Below are positions 7,511-16,171 of a stretch of 64,000 nucleotides of DNA, one piece after another. Position 1 is the stretch's first letter; every line of letters begins with the position of its first letter. The notes below the pieces were generated by a model. It worked only from the letters and a program-made list of their open reading frames with translations, did not search any database and was not told where the DNA came from. Location of the stretch: NCBI RefSeq assembly GCF_001238295.1, contig NZ_LGXZ01000017.1:34912-98911 (forward strand), read 5' to 3'. The position numbers were made by a program, and so were the translations under genes. The stretch is from Ruegeria sp. 6PALISEP08 (lineage in GTDB: Bacteria; Pseudomonadota; Alphaproteobacteria; Rhodobacterales; Rhodobacteraceae).

Positions 7511-9019
7511 ATGACTGCGAAGTACGCGTCCCAAGAATCGCCCCGATGGCTCAGAGGGATTCTGCTGTTTGCTGCGACAGTAATCGTCTGTCTGGCGGTT
7601 CTGATTATCAATCGCGGACCACTCTTCTATTTTGACACTGGAAGTTATTTTAAGCAGGGCGATGCGGCGCTGTCCCTGATCTCGCCTATGTCAGAAGATT
7701 CCGGAAAAGAGATCGGGACAGGTCACGCTCGGACAGAAGAGGCCGGTGAAAAGGACCAGACAACCGTAGGCTCACGCTCAATGGCCTATGCGCTGCTGGT
7801 TGCTGCATTCTGGCGCGCCGATGCATTGGGCGGGGTTGCGGGCGCCCATCTGGCGATGCTGCTGCTTGCGGTCTGGTTAGCCATGCGGGTGCTGCAACGT
7901 ACCGCGCAGACAGGGCGCAGCACGCTTCAGCTGGTGAGCATTCCACTGTTGGCCGCCTCGACGACCGCGCTGCCTTTCTATGTCGCCTATGTCATGCCGG
8001 ACATTTTCACATCGGTGATGCTGATCCTGATTGCGGCGGTTGTTGTCGCGGGCCGTTACATGCATCCGCTGGAATGGCTGGGGGCGCTGGCGCTGGCCGG
8101 CTTTGCCATTGTGCTGCACCCTTCACATCTGGGGATTGCCGTGCTGATGGTGCCCTTTGCCGTTCTGGCGGCCTTGCTGCGCCTTGGGCAGGGGCGGTGG
8201 CTTGCGGCAGCGTTTGTCACGGGGCTGGTCGTTCTGGCCATTGCCGAACGCAAGGCGTTCGAATTCGCGGCCGAGACCGTCACCAAAAAAGAGGTGCTTT
8301 ACACCCCTCATATCACTGCGCGTCTGATTGTGGATGGTCCCGGACTGGCATATCTCAACGATGTGTGCCCCCGGGACGATCTGGCGACCTGCGCCCTGCA
8401 TGAGGCGCTGTCCTGGTCCGATGACCCTTATCGCCTGACCGCCACCCATATCATTTTTGAACGCTCTGAAAACCTTGGATCCTTCCGGTTGATGCCAATC
8501 GAGGATCAGCAGGCCGTGGCCGCCGAACAGCGTGCCTTCTTCCTGAAAGTTCTGGCGGCGCGTCCCTTTGGCACAATCTTGGCCCTTGGCGGCAATGCGG
8601 CAGAGCAGCTGGGCATGAACAGCATCAGGATGACCATCCCGAACGAGGCTGTCATCCGAAATGCGAAATCGCTTTCGGGGCTGCCCGAGGCGCAGCTGGC
8701 GGTTCTCGACAATATTGTTCTGACCCGCGATCAGCCCTGGCTGCACCCGGTCAATTCCATCCACGCGACGATTTATCTGATCTCGGCGATTGTCGTGATT
8801 GGATTGCTGCTGTGGCCCGGACGGGTTGCCCCGCCGCTGAAACTGTTTGCGCTGTTCATCCTGATCGGAGTTGCCGTCAATGCACTGGTTTGCGGCGGTG
8901 TTTCACAACCCGCGGACCGCTATGGTGCACGCGTGATGTGGCTGCTGCCCTTTACGGCTGCCTTTCTTCTTGTTCAGCGGACAGGACCGCCGCACGCCAC
9001 TGCCGGAGACCCCACGTGA
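7511..9019 (+). CDS. Polytopic membrane protein, GT-C-like
   Basis: An integral membrane protein of 502 residues with about ten hydrophobic segments. The first is at residues 14-34, followed by a loop containing YFDTGSYFKQGD (acidic residues in the first external loop, as in GT-C glycosyltransferases). A cluster of helices spans about 95-250, a soluble loop of about 130 residues lies at 250-385, and helices resume at about 415-490. I do not recognise a named family. The fold outline fits a lipid-phosphosugar-using glycosyltransferase or a polymerase/ligase. The stop overlaps the GTG start of the GT2 gene by four bases, so the two are translated together and probably act on one product. Confidence 0.6.
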   Translation: MTAKYASQESPRWLRGILLFAATVIVCLAVLIINRGPLFYFDTGSYFKQGDAALSLISPMSEDSGKEIGTGHARTEEAGEKDQTTVGSRSMAYALLVAAFWRADALGGVAGAHLAMLLLAVWLAMRVLQRTAQTGRSTLQLVSIPLLAASTTALPFYVAYVMPDIFTSVMLILIAAVVVAGRYMHPLEWLGALALAGFAIVLHPSHLGIAVLMVPFAVLAALLRLGQGRWLAAAFVTGLVVLAIAERKAFEFAAETVTKKEVLYTPHITARLIVDGPGLAYLNDVCPRDDLATCALHEALSWSDDPYRLTATHIIFERSENLGSFRLMPIEDQQAVAAEQRAFFLKVLAARPFGTILALGGNAAEQLGMNSIRMTIPNEAVIRNAKSLSGLPEAQLAVLDNIVLTRDQPWLHPVNSIHATIYLISAIVVIGLLLWPGRVAPPLKLFALFILIGVAVNALVCGGVSQPADRYGARVMWLLPFTAAFLLVQRTGPPHATAGDPT

Positions 9020-10041
9020 CTTCAGACCAATCCCTTTCCATCAGCGTGATCATGCCCGCCTACAATGCGGAACATCTGCTGCCCCGCGTCCTGCCCCCAT
9101 TAATTGAAATGCTGCATACCGATCAGGTGCAGCAGGTTCTGGTGGTGGATGACCAGTCCCCCGACAGCACCGCCGCACTGGCGCGCGAGATGGGGGCAAC
9201 CGTCCTGACCACACCAGTCAATGGCGGCCCCGGCGCTGCCCGCAATCTGGCCGCGCAACAGGCCACGGGCGATATCCTGTGGTTTGTGGATTCAGACGTC
9301 ATCGCATGGCCGGACGGACCGGAACATATTCGCCGGGCGATGTCCGAAGACAATGTGGGTGCCGTATTCGGATCTTATGACGATGCCCCGGACGGGCAGG
9401 CGTGGTTTTCGCGCTACAAGAACCTTCTGCACCGCTATCACCATCAGCGCGCGCAGCGCGAGGCACACACCTTCTGGGCCGGTTGCGGTGCCATCCGGCG
9501 CGACGTGTTTCTTGAGGTCGATGGGTTCGATGTGAAAACCTATGAGGTCCCCTCGATCGAGGATATCGAACTGGGCTATCGGATCGCGGCCACCGGTCGT
9601 CGCATCCTGATTGAGCCGCTTTTACAGGGCAAGCATCTGAAAGTCTGGACCATCCGCAACAGCCTGAGCACGGATATATTCTGCCGCGCCCTGCCCTGGG
9701 CCCGGCTGATGATCTCGCGCGAGGGGCTGACAGATGACCTGAACACTTCAATGGCCGAGCGGGCGCGGGCCGCAATTGCAGGGCTGTTGCTGCTGTCGCT
9801 TCTGGCCCTGCCGTTCTGGCCGGGGACCTGGCCCCTGCCCCTGCTGGTGCTGGCGGCGGCTTTAGTCGCCAATCTGGATCTGGTTCGTGCCATGGCCGGG
9901 CATGGCGGGCCGTGGTTTGCGTTCAAATGCCTGCTCTACCATCAGGTCTATTACGTCTATTCCGCCACCGTCTATGTCTGGTGCCTGTTCGAATATCACG
10001 TCCTGGGGCAAAAGCAGAAACTGCGCGTCACGCGAAACTGA
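9016..10041 (+). CDS. GT2 glycosyltransferase with C-terminal membrane helices
   Basis: A 341-residue GT2 enzyme. ISVIMPAYNAEHLLPRVL and VLVVDDQSPD form the nucleotide fold, and WFVDSDV gives the DSD metal site. FWAGCGAIRRDVFLEVDGFD and IEDIELGYRI are acceptor-side motifs. Two or more hydrophobic segments at about 255-300 anchor it in the inner membrane. I chose the GTG at 9016 because CGGAGA lies six bases upstream and the codon overlaps the previous stop as GTGA. The longer frame from 8812 is only the read-through of the upstream gene's coding region. It probably elongates or decorates the product handled by the coupled polytopic protein. Substrate unknown. Confidence 0.85.
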   Translation: MTSDQSLSISVIMPAYNAEHLLPRVLPPLIEMLHTDQVQQVLVVDDQSPDSTAALAREMGATVLTTPVNGGPGAARNLAAQQATGDILWFVDSDVIAWPDGPEHIRRAMSEDNVGAVFGSYDDAPDGQAWFSRYKNLLHRYHHQRAQREAHTFWAGCGAIRRDVFLEVDGFDVKTYEVPSIEDIELGYRIAATGRRILIEPLLQGKHLKVWTIRNSLSTDIFCRALPWARLMISREGLTDDLNTSMAERARAAIAGLLLLSLLALPFWPGTWPLPLLVLAAALVANLDLVRAMAGHGGPWFAFKCLLYHQVYYVYSATVYVWCLFEYHVLGQKQKLRVTRN

Positions 10042-10054
10042 CAGATCGCGTGAC
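10027..10054. terminator. Hairpin between convergent genes
   Basis: GTCACGCG at 10027-10034 is the exact reverse complement of CGCGTGAC at 10047-10054, leaving a 12-base loop. It spans the end of the GT2 gene and points toward the FkbM gene coming from the other side. No T run follows on either strand, so it is at best a weak or Rho-assisted terminator. Confidence 0.35.
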
Positions 10055-10077
10055 ATGGCTGAGTAATCGGGTCGGGA

Positions 10078-10887
10078 TCAGAACTTCTTGGCGGGCAGCT
10101 GCTCGAACGGCAGTTTCTCAATTTGATCGAAACGCGGGTTGCTTTCGTGCACATAGAACGTGTCGTAAAGCGAATTGCGCACGAAATGATACCCGTTGGC
10201 GAACAGCAGCTCGTTAAGCTCGGGCGTCGGGCGTTCGATTGTCATCGCCAGGAAGCGGTACTTGTCGAACGGGAAATTGCGCAAAATCCGCGTCTCTGAC
10301 CCTTCGACATCCAGGCTGAAATAGTCGATATCCTTTGGCGCGTCATAGCGGTCGAATACCTCATCCAGAGGCACGGCTTCTACAGTGACAACCTTGCCCT
10401 TCTCGCGGAACCTGGCCAGTTTCGCGGCGCGGCGCTCAGTCATGTTGTCGGCTTCATCCACCAGCAGACTGCTGCGTTGGCCGTCGATCATGAATTCCAG
10501 CTGGCCGGGTTCGGGGTCGACGGCCAGCGGGACTGGCGTGGCCGAACGATGATGCCAGTTGGTAATCTTGTTGTAATTGACAGGGTTGGGTTCAATCAAC
10601 AGTCCAGTCCAGCCATAATGCTTTTCCAGGGCAAAGGTGTTGGAATCGGAAAACCCGTCTGCGGCGCCCAATTCGACAAAAAAACCGTTGCGCTTGCCGT
10701 TATAGACTTCGTTGATCACCCACATATCCTGCCCACGGTCCGAGACCTGCTTGGGCAGGTAGCCAAGATTGTTCATGGCAAAACGACGGCTGAAATTCCG
10801 GGTGCTGACCACACCGATATAAGCGAAATAGGCTGGCTTCTGGAGGAGTGGATAGGTTTCAACCAGCTTGGTGAGATTCTGCTTCAT
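10078..10887 (-). CDS. FkbM family methyltransferase
   Basis: A SAM-dependent O-methyltransferase of the FkbM type (PF05050), probably methylating a sugar hydroxyl of the surface polymer. GFFVELGAADGFSDSNT is the SAM motif I, LLIEPNP is motif II with the acidic ribose-binding residue, and YFSLDVEGSETRILRNF is the conserved FkbM block. The ATG at 10887 has GGAGA five bases upstream. An ATG four codons earlier lies on top of that ribosome site and is less likely. It is the last gene of a minus-strand group after a polytopic membrane protein (65-base gap) and an FAD oxidoreductase. The family call is firm and the substrate is unknown. Confidence 0.87.
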   Translation of the reverse strand: MKQNLTKLVETYPLLQKPAYFAYIGVVSTRNFSRRFAMNNLGYLPKQVSDRGQDMWVINEVYNGKRNGFFVELGAADGFSDSNTFALEKHYGWTGLLIEPNPVNYNKITNWHHRSATPVPLAVDPEPGQLEFMIDGQRSSLLVDEADNMTERRAAKLARFREKGKVVTVEAVPLDEVFDRYDAPKDIDYFSLDVEGSETRILRNFPFDKYRFLAMTIERPTPELNELLFANGYHFVRNSLYDTFYVHESNPRFDQIEKLPFEQLPAKKF

Positions 10888-10952
10888 AAAGTTCTCCACT
10901 TAACCGCCCGCTTTTGGCTTTTCGGGCAAAAACATTGTTGCACAGACATCGG

Positions 10953-13007
10953 CTACCTTAACCCTGCAATTTTCGCGATATCCCACACCGGATACAGCGT
11001 TTCGCGCGTTCCACGTCCGAAAATTGTGTCAAATGGCACATGATAGGCACGCGCAATGCTGATCGGAACGTTGGTGTTCCCAAGGTCGCTTTCGTAAGCA
11101 GCCCGATCACGTACCACCAGGACCCGACCTTCGACCACTTCGCCGATCATGACCTCTCCGTCTTGCAGAGGTTCGGATGCGGGACGGATGAAATAGTCCG
11201 CGACAGTGTCGTCCGGTGCGGGCATTCCGGCATGCACATAAACCGAGAGCCCACCGGCCATAAAGCGGTTTTCAAGCTCGGCCTGTGTCCAGATCGGCGG
11301 GAAGGCTTCACCGAGTAGCGCCTGCACGACGCGCATCTCGTCCAGATCAGGAAACGGGGCGGTCTCGGTTTCAATAGCAATGCGATACCCCAAGTCCCGC
11401 GTCAGGGTGAACGGGCGCAAGGTTTCCGGCCAGCTGATCCAGGCGCTGACCGCCAGCCCGGTCAGAGCACCGACCAGAGACGGTGCAGGCGCAGCCTGAA
11501 CCGGGCGCAGGCGCCAGAAAATGATCAGCGGAATGACTGCGGCGGGTGCGAAATGATGCGGCAGGATGCGATAGGCCTGAACATAGAAAAACAGAACATA
11601 GGCGATAACGGTCAGGGTCAGGGCTTTGGACAATTTGTCCTGCCAGCGCCACGCCAGCAACGCGAGACCGGGCAATATTCCGCAAGGCAGCAGCCAGAAC
11701 AGGAACCGTCCGGTGTCAAAGATCGTGACGAACCGTAGGCGCCGCAGGATGCTGCCCGTGTTGAACTCACTGGACACACTTGTCAGCCCCGACGACCGCA
11801 GCACCATTTCAAGTAGCGATGCCAGGATCACGACGCCAACGGCGATCATTCCTCCGACGATCACCTGCCGGAACGGTAAGGGCCGGGTCAGCAGAAAATA
11901 GGAAATCAGGAAGAAACCAATCAGCAGAATACCGTTCGGGGCGGCCAGCAACGCCAGCGTGGACACAACCGCCATCCAGCCAAATCTCTGCTCGGTAAAG
12001 AACAGGATATAGCCCAACACCCCCAGCAGAATCATCGGCTCGCGGGTCATGGGCAGGGCGATATCAGCAAAATACGGATTGTAGGACGGATTGAACGCCA
12101 TCACGAAGGAAAACAGCAACAGCGCAGCCCCAAGCCCTAGAACGGAGCGTGCATCAGTACGCCTGTCCGGGGTGCGTACGAAACCCAGCATGACCCCAAA
12201 CAGGATCGAAAGACCGGGCAGATAGGCCAGGCGAATGGAAACTTCGTAAGGCCCAAAGAACCGCATAAACCCGGTTTGCAGGAAGGTCTCCGTCACCATC
12301 TTCGGGGTCGGATAGTCACCGATCGCCCCGGACTCCGGTGGCCAGAACGGCAGGCCTCGGGTTACAAACAGCATCGCGTTCAGGAAACTGTGTGCGCCGT
12401 CATCATTCAGCGCCTCCCAATAGAACTTGGGCGACATCAGGATCAGTACCGCCAATGGCAGCAGGATCATACCGGCGACATCCCATCCCCTGCCCTGGAA
12501 GATATCCGGATTGGATCGGGCCGAGATCAGGCCAATGCCGGGCAGGCAGAGCAGAACGCTCAGAAAAGTGAAAGCCACCCCAGTCGTGGGAATGCCACTG
12601 ATGGCCTGTACCGCAGCCGCGGCGGCGGGTACACCAAACAGGGAAAACGTGAATCCCTTGAGCAGCCAGTGTTCGAAACGATCCCCGGGTGTTGCAATTC
12701 CCAATGCCAAAAGCAGGCCCGGTGCAACAAACAACGCTGATGCCGACATAACCGCCAACGGCACCCAGATATACAAAAACAGCACTTCACTTGCGATGAA
12801 GTAGGGCGAGGCACCATCTGCCAGCGCCGATTTTGCCGCCAGTATCGCCGCAACTTCCTGACCAGCCAGCACAATGCCAGTTAGTACAATCAGGAATATT
12901 GAAAGCCGCAATACCATCACGTCATATACAAACTCATCAAAATACAGCAGTCGCCAAGCGTACAGTAAAAACCATATTGTTTTCCTGCTGAATGTAGGCT
13001 TCTTCAA
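10953..13007 (-). CDS. Large polytopic membrane protein, GT-C-like
   Basis: A 684-residue inner-membrane protein with about twelve to fourteen hydrophobic segments between residues 30 and 540, followed by a soluble C-terminal domain of roughly 150 residues. The loop KFYWEALNDDGAHSFLN near residue 210 carries paired acids in the position where GT-C glycosyltransferases have their catalytic D/E motif, but the family is not one I can name. A hydrophobic, export-side glycosyltransferase, polymerase or ligase is the most economical reading. It lies between the FAD oxidoreductase and the FkbM methyltransferase on the same strand and has no sequence likeness that I can see to the other two large membrane proteins of the window. 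Confidence 0.55.
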   Translation of the reverse strand: MKKPTFSRKTIWFLLYAWRLLYFDEFVYDVMVLRLSIFLIVLTGIVLAGQEVAAILAAKSALADGASPYFIASEVLFLYIWVPLAVMSASALFVAPGLLLALGIATPGDRFEHWLLKGFTFSLFGVPAAAAAVQAISGIPTTGVAFTFLSVLLCLPGIGLISARSNPDIFQGRGWDVAGMILLPLAVLILMSPKFYWEALNDDGAHSFLNAMLFVTRGLPFWPPESGAIGDYPTPKMVTETFLQTGFMRFFGPYEVSIRLAYLPGLSILFGVMLGFVRTPDRRTDARSVLGLGAALLLFSFVMAFNPSYNPYFADIALPMTREPMILLGVLGYILFFTEQRFGWMAVVSTLALLAAPNGILLIGFFLISYFLLTRPLPFRQVIVGGMIAVGVVILASLLEMVLRSSGLTSVSSEFNTGSILRRLRFVTIFDTGRFLFWLLPCGILPGLALLAWRWQDKLSKALTLTVIAYVLFFYVQAYRILPHHFAPAAVIPLIIFWRLRPVQAAPAPSLVGALTGLAVSAWISWPETLRPFTLTRDLGYRIAIETETAPFPDLDEMRVVQALLGEAFPPIWTQAELENRFMAGGLSVYVHAGMPAPDDTVADYFIRPASEPLQDGEVMIGEVVEGRVLVVRDRAAYESDLGNTNVPISIARAYHVPFDTIFGRGTRETLYPVWDIAKIAGLR

Positions 13008-13215
13008 TCAACCGATTTACTGATACCATGTAATTCTCGTCAGGTTGCGTGTTTTGTGCCAGCCGGATGGATTGCAGTCACAATGCGGCATCAATACAGA
13101 AAATCTGTTTTCATTGACGGAATTGAGGAAACAAATAACCTGCGTCCGTTTCATGTGCATTTCAGACCGTCTGGCAGGCATGGCCAACTCAAGTCACTCT
13201 GAACCCGCAAATGCG

Positions 13216-13230
13216 CAGCCCCGGGGGCTG
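13216..13230. terminator. Short GC-rich hairpin past the FAD oxidoreductase
   Basis: CAGCCCCGGGGGCTG is an inverted repeat about a dozen bases beyond the minus-strand stop at 13242. It has no T run, so an intrinsic terminator is doubtful. It may reduce read-through into the polytopic gene 234 bases downstream. Confidence 0.3.
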
Positions 13231-13241
13231 AAGGTCAGGGA

Positions 13242-14741
13242 TCAGAGTGCGGTGCTTTTGCGGAAAGCCTTCTTATCAGCCGACTTCTCCTTGGTGTCGG
13301 CTTCGAACTCCTCGTGATAGGACCGTTCGACATTCACATCCCACACATCATGGTTCTCACCCATGATATTGCGGGCAGCATACATCGCCGACAGCATCGA
13401 GTGATCCTGATTGTTGTAGCGGTGCAGACCATTGCGACCGACAGTTTGGAAGTTCTCGAGCGTCTTCAGCCAGCTGCTGACCGTGTCCAGAGCATCCTTG
13501 TACTCGCTGTCATAGACTGGATAAGCCTTGGGCTGTCGGATAACCGCACAATCAATAACATCACCGGCCTTGGCCAAACCGAGTTTTTCAAGCTCTTCAC
13601 TGGCAAGATGCTTGAGATCCTCGTCAGCGGATGACCACAACCCGTCACCTTTCTGGCAGAAATACTCCATCCCGATCGACGCGGTGTTCTGATCGGGCAG
13701 CATTTCCTTGGACCAGGCTCGGAAATTCTGGATACGACCAACCTTCACCTTGGGGCTGTGGATGTAGATCCAGTTGTCCGGGAACGGGTCAGCATGATCC
13801 AGAATCAGGGTCACGATCAGGAAATCGCGATACCGCAGACGGTCTGCCGCCTCGACAACCTCGGGCGGCGGCGGCGGATCAAAAGCGTGGATCAGATCGC
13901 GCACCGCCATGGAATTGATGAACTCCGTGCCTTCCACCTTCTCAATGTGTTTTTCGCCGTCTTCCGTCCAGTGACGAACATCAATCGAGGTGACCCGGCT
14001 GCCCTCGCGGTTTACCTTGATCACTTCGGAACGGGTTTCGACCGACCCGCCTTGTTCCTTGATCAGATCCTGGGTCTTTTCCCACATCATACCAGGCCCG
14101 AGGCGGGGATACTGGAATTCCTCAATCAGGCTGGCCGTGTCATTTGCGCCCGAAATCGCGTTCCAGACTGCTTTGGGCAAAGACAGGTTCTTGATCCGCT
14201 GCGCAGCCCAGTCCGCCCGGATTTCCGAGGGCGGGATACCCCAGACTTTCTTGGTGTAGCTGTGGAAGAAATGCATATAGAGCCGCCCGCCAAAGCGGTT
14301 GATTACCCATTCTTCAAAGGTATCTTCCTGCGGCTTGGGCCGCAGCTTCCATTTGATGAAGCTGCCGATGATCTTATAGGTCTCATAAGGGCCGATATTG
14401 CCCAAAGCGTTGAAGATACGCAGCGGATAATCATAAAATTTGTTACGGTAGAAGATGCGGCTCAGGCGTTGCACGGTGATAAAGTCATCGCCCATCACCT
14501 CGTGCCACATATCCTCGACTTCCTGCACCTTGGTGAAAAACCGGTGCCCGCCAATGTCGAAGCGGTAGCCTTTATGCGTTTCGGTTCGCGAAATGCCCCC
14601 CACCATATCCGAGGCCTCAAAAACCCGGGGAACATGCGTATCACTCAGCTTCTGGAGTTCGTAGGCGGCTGTCAGACCCGCTGGCCCACCCCCTATAACT
14701 ACGACTGGAACAATATTTTTTGGCAAATCACTAACATCCAT
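13242..14741 (-). CDS. FAD-dependent amine-oxidase-like oxidoreductase
   Basis: A flavoprotein of the amine oxidase / UDP-galactopyranose-mutase-like superfamily, 499 residues. The dinucleotide motif VVIGGGPAGLTAAYEL lies at about residues 14-29. It is followed by the FAD-contact block MVGGISRTE and the DIGGHRFF stretch typical of the group found in polysaccharide clusters. The C-terminal block AYPVYDSEYKDALDTV and VGRNGLHRYNNQDHS closes the FAD site. Related genes are usually next to membrane glycosyltransferases, as here. The reaction is not established. A redox or isomerisation step on a lipid-linked sugar is possible. A diverged homologue is encoded at 30367-31806. Confidence 0.82.
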   Translation of the reverse strand: MDVSDLPKNIVPVVVIGGGPAGLTAAYELQKLSDTHVPRVFEASDMVGGISRTETHKGYRFDIGGHRFFTKVQEVEDMWHEVMGDDFITVQRLSRIFYRNKFYDYPLRIFNALGNIGPYETYKIIGSFIKWKLRPKPQEDTFEEWVINRFGGRLYMHFFHSYTKKVWGIPPSEIRADWAAQRIKNLSLPKAVWNAISGANDTASLIEEFQYPRLGPGMMWEKTQDLIKEQGGSVETRSEVIKVNREGSRVTSIDVRHWTEDGEKHIEKVEGTEFINSMAVRDLIHAFDPPPPPEVVEAADRLRYRDFLIVTLILDHADPFPDNWIYIHSPKVKVGRIQNFRAWSKEMLPDQNTASIGMEYFCQKGDGLWSSADEDLKHLASEELEKLGLAKAGDVIDCAVIRQPKAYPVYDSEYKDALDTVSSWLKTLENFQTVGRNGLHRYNNQDHSMLSAMYAARNIMGENHDVWDVNVERSYHEEFEADTKEKSADKKAFRKSTAL

Positions 14742-15023
14742 ACAAAAACCCTTATCTCACGGTACAAGAGGTTATTGTCGATTCACAACAAATTCCTAAT
14801 GGCCCTTCAAAAGGAATGCTTGCCCGCCATTTCTATCCCCCTGTGCAGGGCGAAATGGAAGCATGGGTAAGCAGGCACTGACAGCGCCTGAACCCAAAGA
14901 CCCGGACCGCCTGGAAGCCTCGATCACCTCTCCTGAAAACGGGTTTCCGGCTTGCAGGGAACACAATCGCGGGTACCTTCCAGACAGCGGATGAGGCTTT
15001 CAACGTATTGAATAGTAAAACAG

Positions 15024-15323
15024 TTATTCATCTTGAAAACCGCCTTTCCACGTTTCGAAATCACCATTGTCAAACCCAAAACGCTGCTGCAACGGGCACC
15101 ATGTCTCTGACCCACCGCGCCATCCATTCGCGCCGCAGAATGTGTTACGATCTGCCCATAGCTCTGACGCGGGGGGGGGCATCAACAATACCCGCTCATC
15201 CATCATATTGTGCATACGCGGGTGCCAGAGCGCCCGGAAATCGGATGCATCATAACTCGGAACCTTGTGAATCTTGACATGGGCGAACCGCTCCCGTCCT
15301 ACTGCTTGCGAGTGTTTGTAGGA
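15024..15323 (-). pseudogene. Decayed coding frame containing a homopolymer tract
   Basis: A 99-codon open frame on the minus strand reads like coding sequence (VGRERFAHVKIHKVPSYD, FRALWHPRMHNMMDERVLL) but has no start codon at its beginning and no family I recognise. In its middle nine consecutive C bases encode Pro-Pro-Pro. Past that tract a different frame also reads open (MDGAVGQRHGARCSSVLG), so a length change in the tract would join different ends. It may be the leftover tail of a gene displaced when the CDP-sugar operon arrived. Whether it is still expressed is unknown. Confidence 0.35.
15171..15179. repeat. G9 homopolymer tract
   Basis: Nine G in a row on the plus strand, inside the decayed minus-strand frame and about 220 bases upstream of rfbF. 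Tracts of this length slip during replication. No other homopolymer of this length stood out in the window on reading through. Confidence 0.6.
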
Positions 15324-15397
15324 TCAAGTCACGCCGGGTCCGGGTTCAGGACCTGAAAATTGGTGGCTGGCTTCGTTGTTAACGAGGGAGCAATTTT

Positions 15398-16171
15398 ATG
15401 AAGTGCGTTATTCTGGCCGGTGGTTTAGGCACCCGGCTTAGCGAAGAAACCGTCAGGATACCGAAACCCATGGTCGAGATCGGGGGAAAACCGATCATCT
15501 GGCATATCATGAAGATTTATGCAGCCCATGGCATTACCGATTTCATCGTCTGCCTTGGCTACAAGGGCTACGTTATCAAGGAATATTTCGCAAATTTCTT
15601 CCTGCACAGCTCGGACGTCACGATCGATCTGGCCAATGGCGGACTTGAGATTGCAAACAGTAAATCGGAACCGTGGCGCGTGACGCTGGTCGATACCGGA
15701 GACAACAGCCAGACTGGCGGACGACTGAAGCGGGTCATACCTCTTGTCAAAGACGAAGAGGCGTTTTGCCTGACCTATGGCGACGGCGTCGGCAATATCG
15801 ACATCCGGACCGGGATCGATTTTCACCAGAGCCACGGCAAACTTGCAACCGTCACGGCAGTTCCTCCTCCTCGCCGCTTTGGCCAACTTGAATTGCAGAA
15901 CCGTCAGGTTCTGAATTTCTCGGAAAAGCCTGTCGGCGACGGTGGATTGATCAATGGCGGATTCTTCGTGCTGTCCCCCAAAGTGGGAGACTACATCAAT
16001 GACGACAATACCGCATGGGAACGCGCGCCCTTGATGAATCTGACGCGCGATGGTGAATTGATGGCCTTCGAACACAAGGGTTTCTGGCAGCCCATGGACA
16101 CTATTCGTGAACGCCAGGAACTGGATGAGCACTGGGCCACAGGCAATGCGCCGTGGAAAATCTGGGAATGA
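15398..16171 (+). CDS. rfbF: Glucose-1-phosphate cytidylyltransferase
   Basis: This cytoplasmic enzyme makes CDP-glucose from CTP and glucose 1-phosphate, the first step of CDP-deoxysugar routes. The N-terminal [15 protein letters not shown] and [16 protein letters not shown] are the nucleotidyltransferase signature of this subfamily, and the 257-residue length equals known RfbF proteins. [11 protein letters not shown] holds the metal-binding Asp, and the C-terminal [15 protein letters not shown] is typical. GAGGGAG lies before the ATG at 15398. It opens a five-gene operon in which every junction overlaps by one to four bases, so all five should be made together. Confidence 0.95.
   Translation: MKCVILAGGLGTRLSEETVRIPKPMVEIGGKPIIWHIMKIYAAHGITDFIVCLGYKGYVIKEYFANFFLHSSDVTIDLANGGLEIANSKSEPWRVTLVDTGDNSQTGGRLKRVIPLVKDEEAFCLTYGDGVGNIDIRTGIDFHQSHGKLATVTAVPPPRRFGQLELQNRQVLNFSEKPVGDGGLINGGFFVLSPKVGDYINDDNTAWERAPLMNLTRDGELMAFEHKGFWQPMDTIRERQELDEHWATGNAPWKIWE

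Noticed and set aside
8123..8764. A 213-codon minus-strand frame inside the polytopic protein gene
   Set aside because: No motif. The plus-strand frame has regular membrane segments and a coupled downstream gene.
13758..14870. A 370-codon plus-strand frame opposite the FAD oxidoreductase
   Set aside because: Antisense shadow. The minus-strand frame carries the FAD motifs and fits the family end to end.
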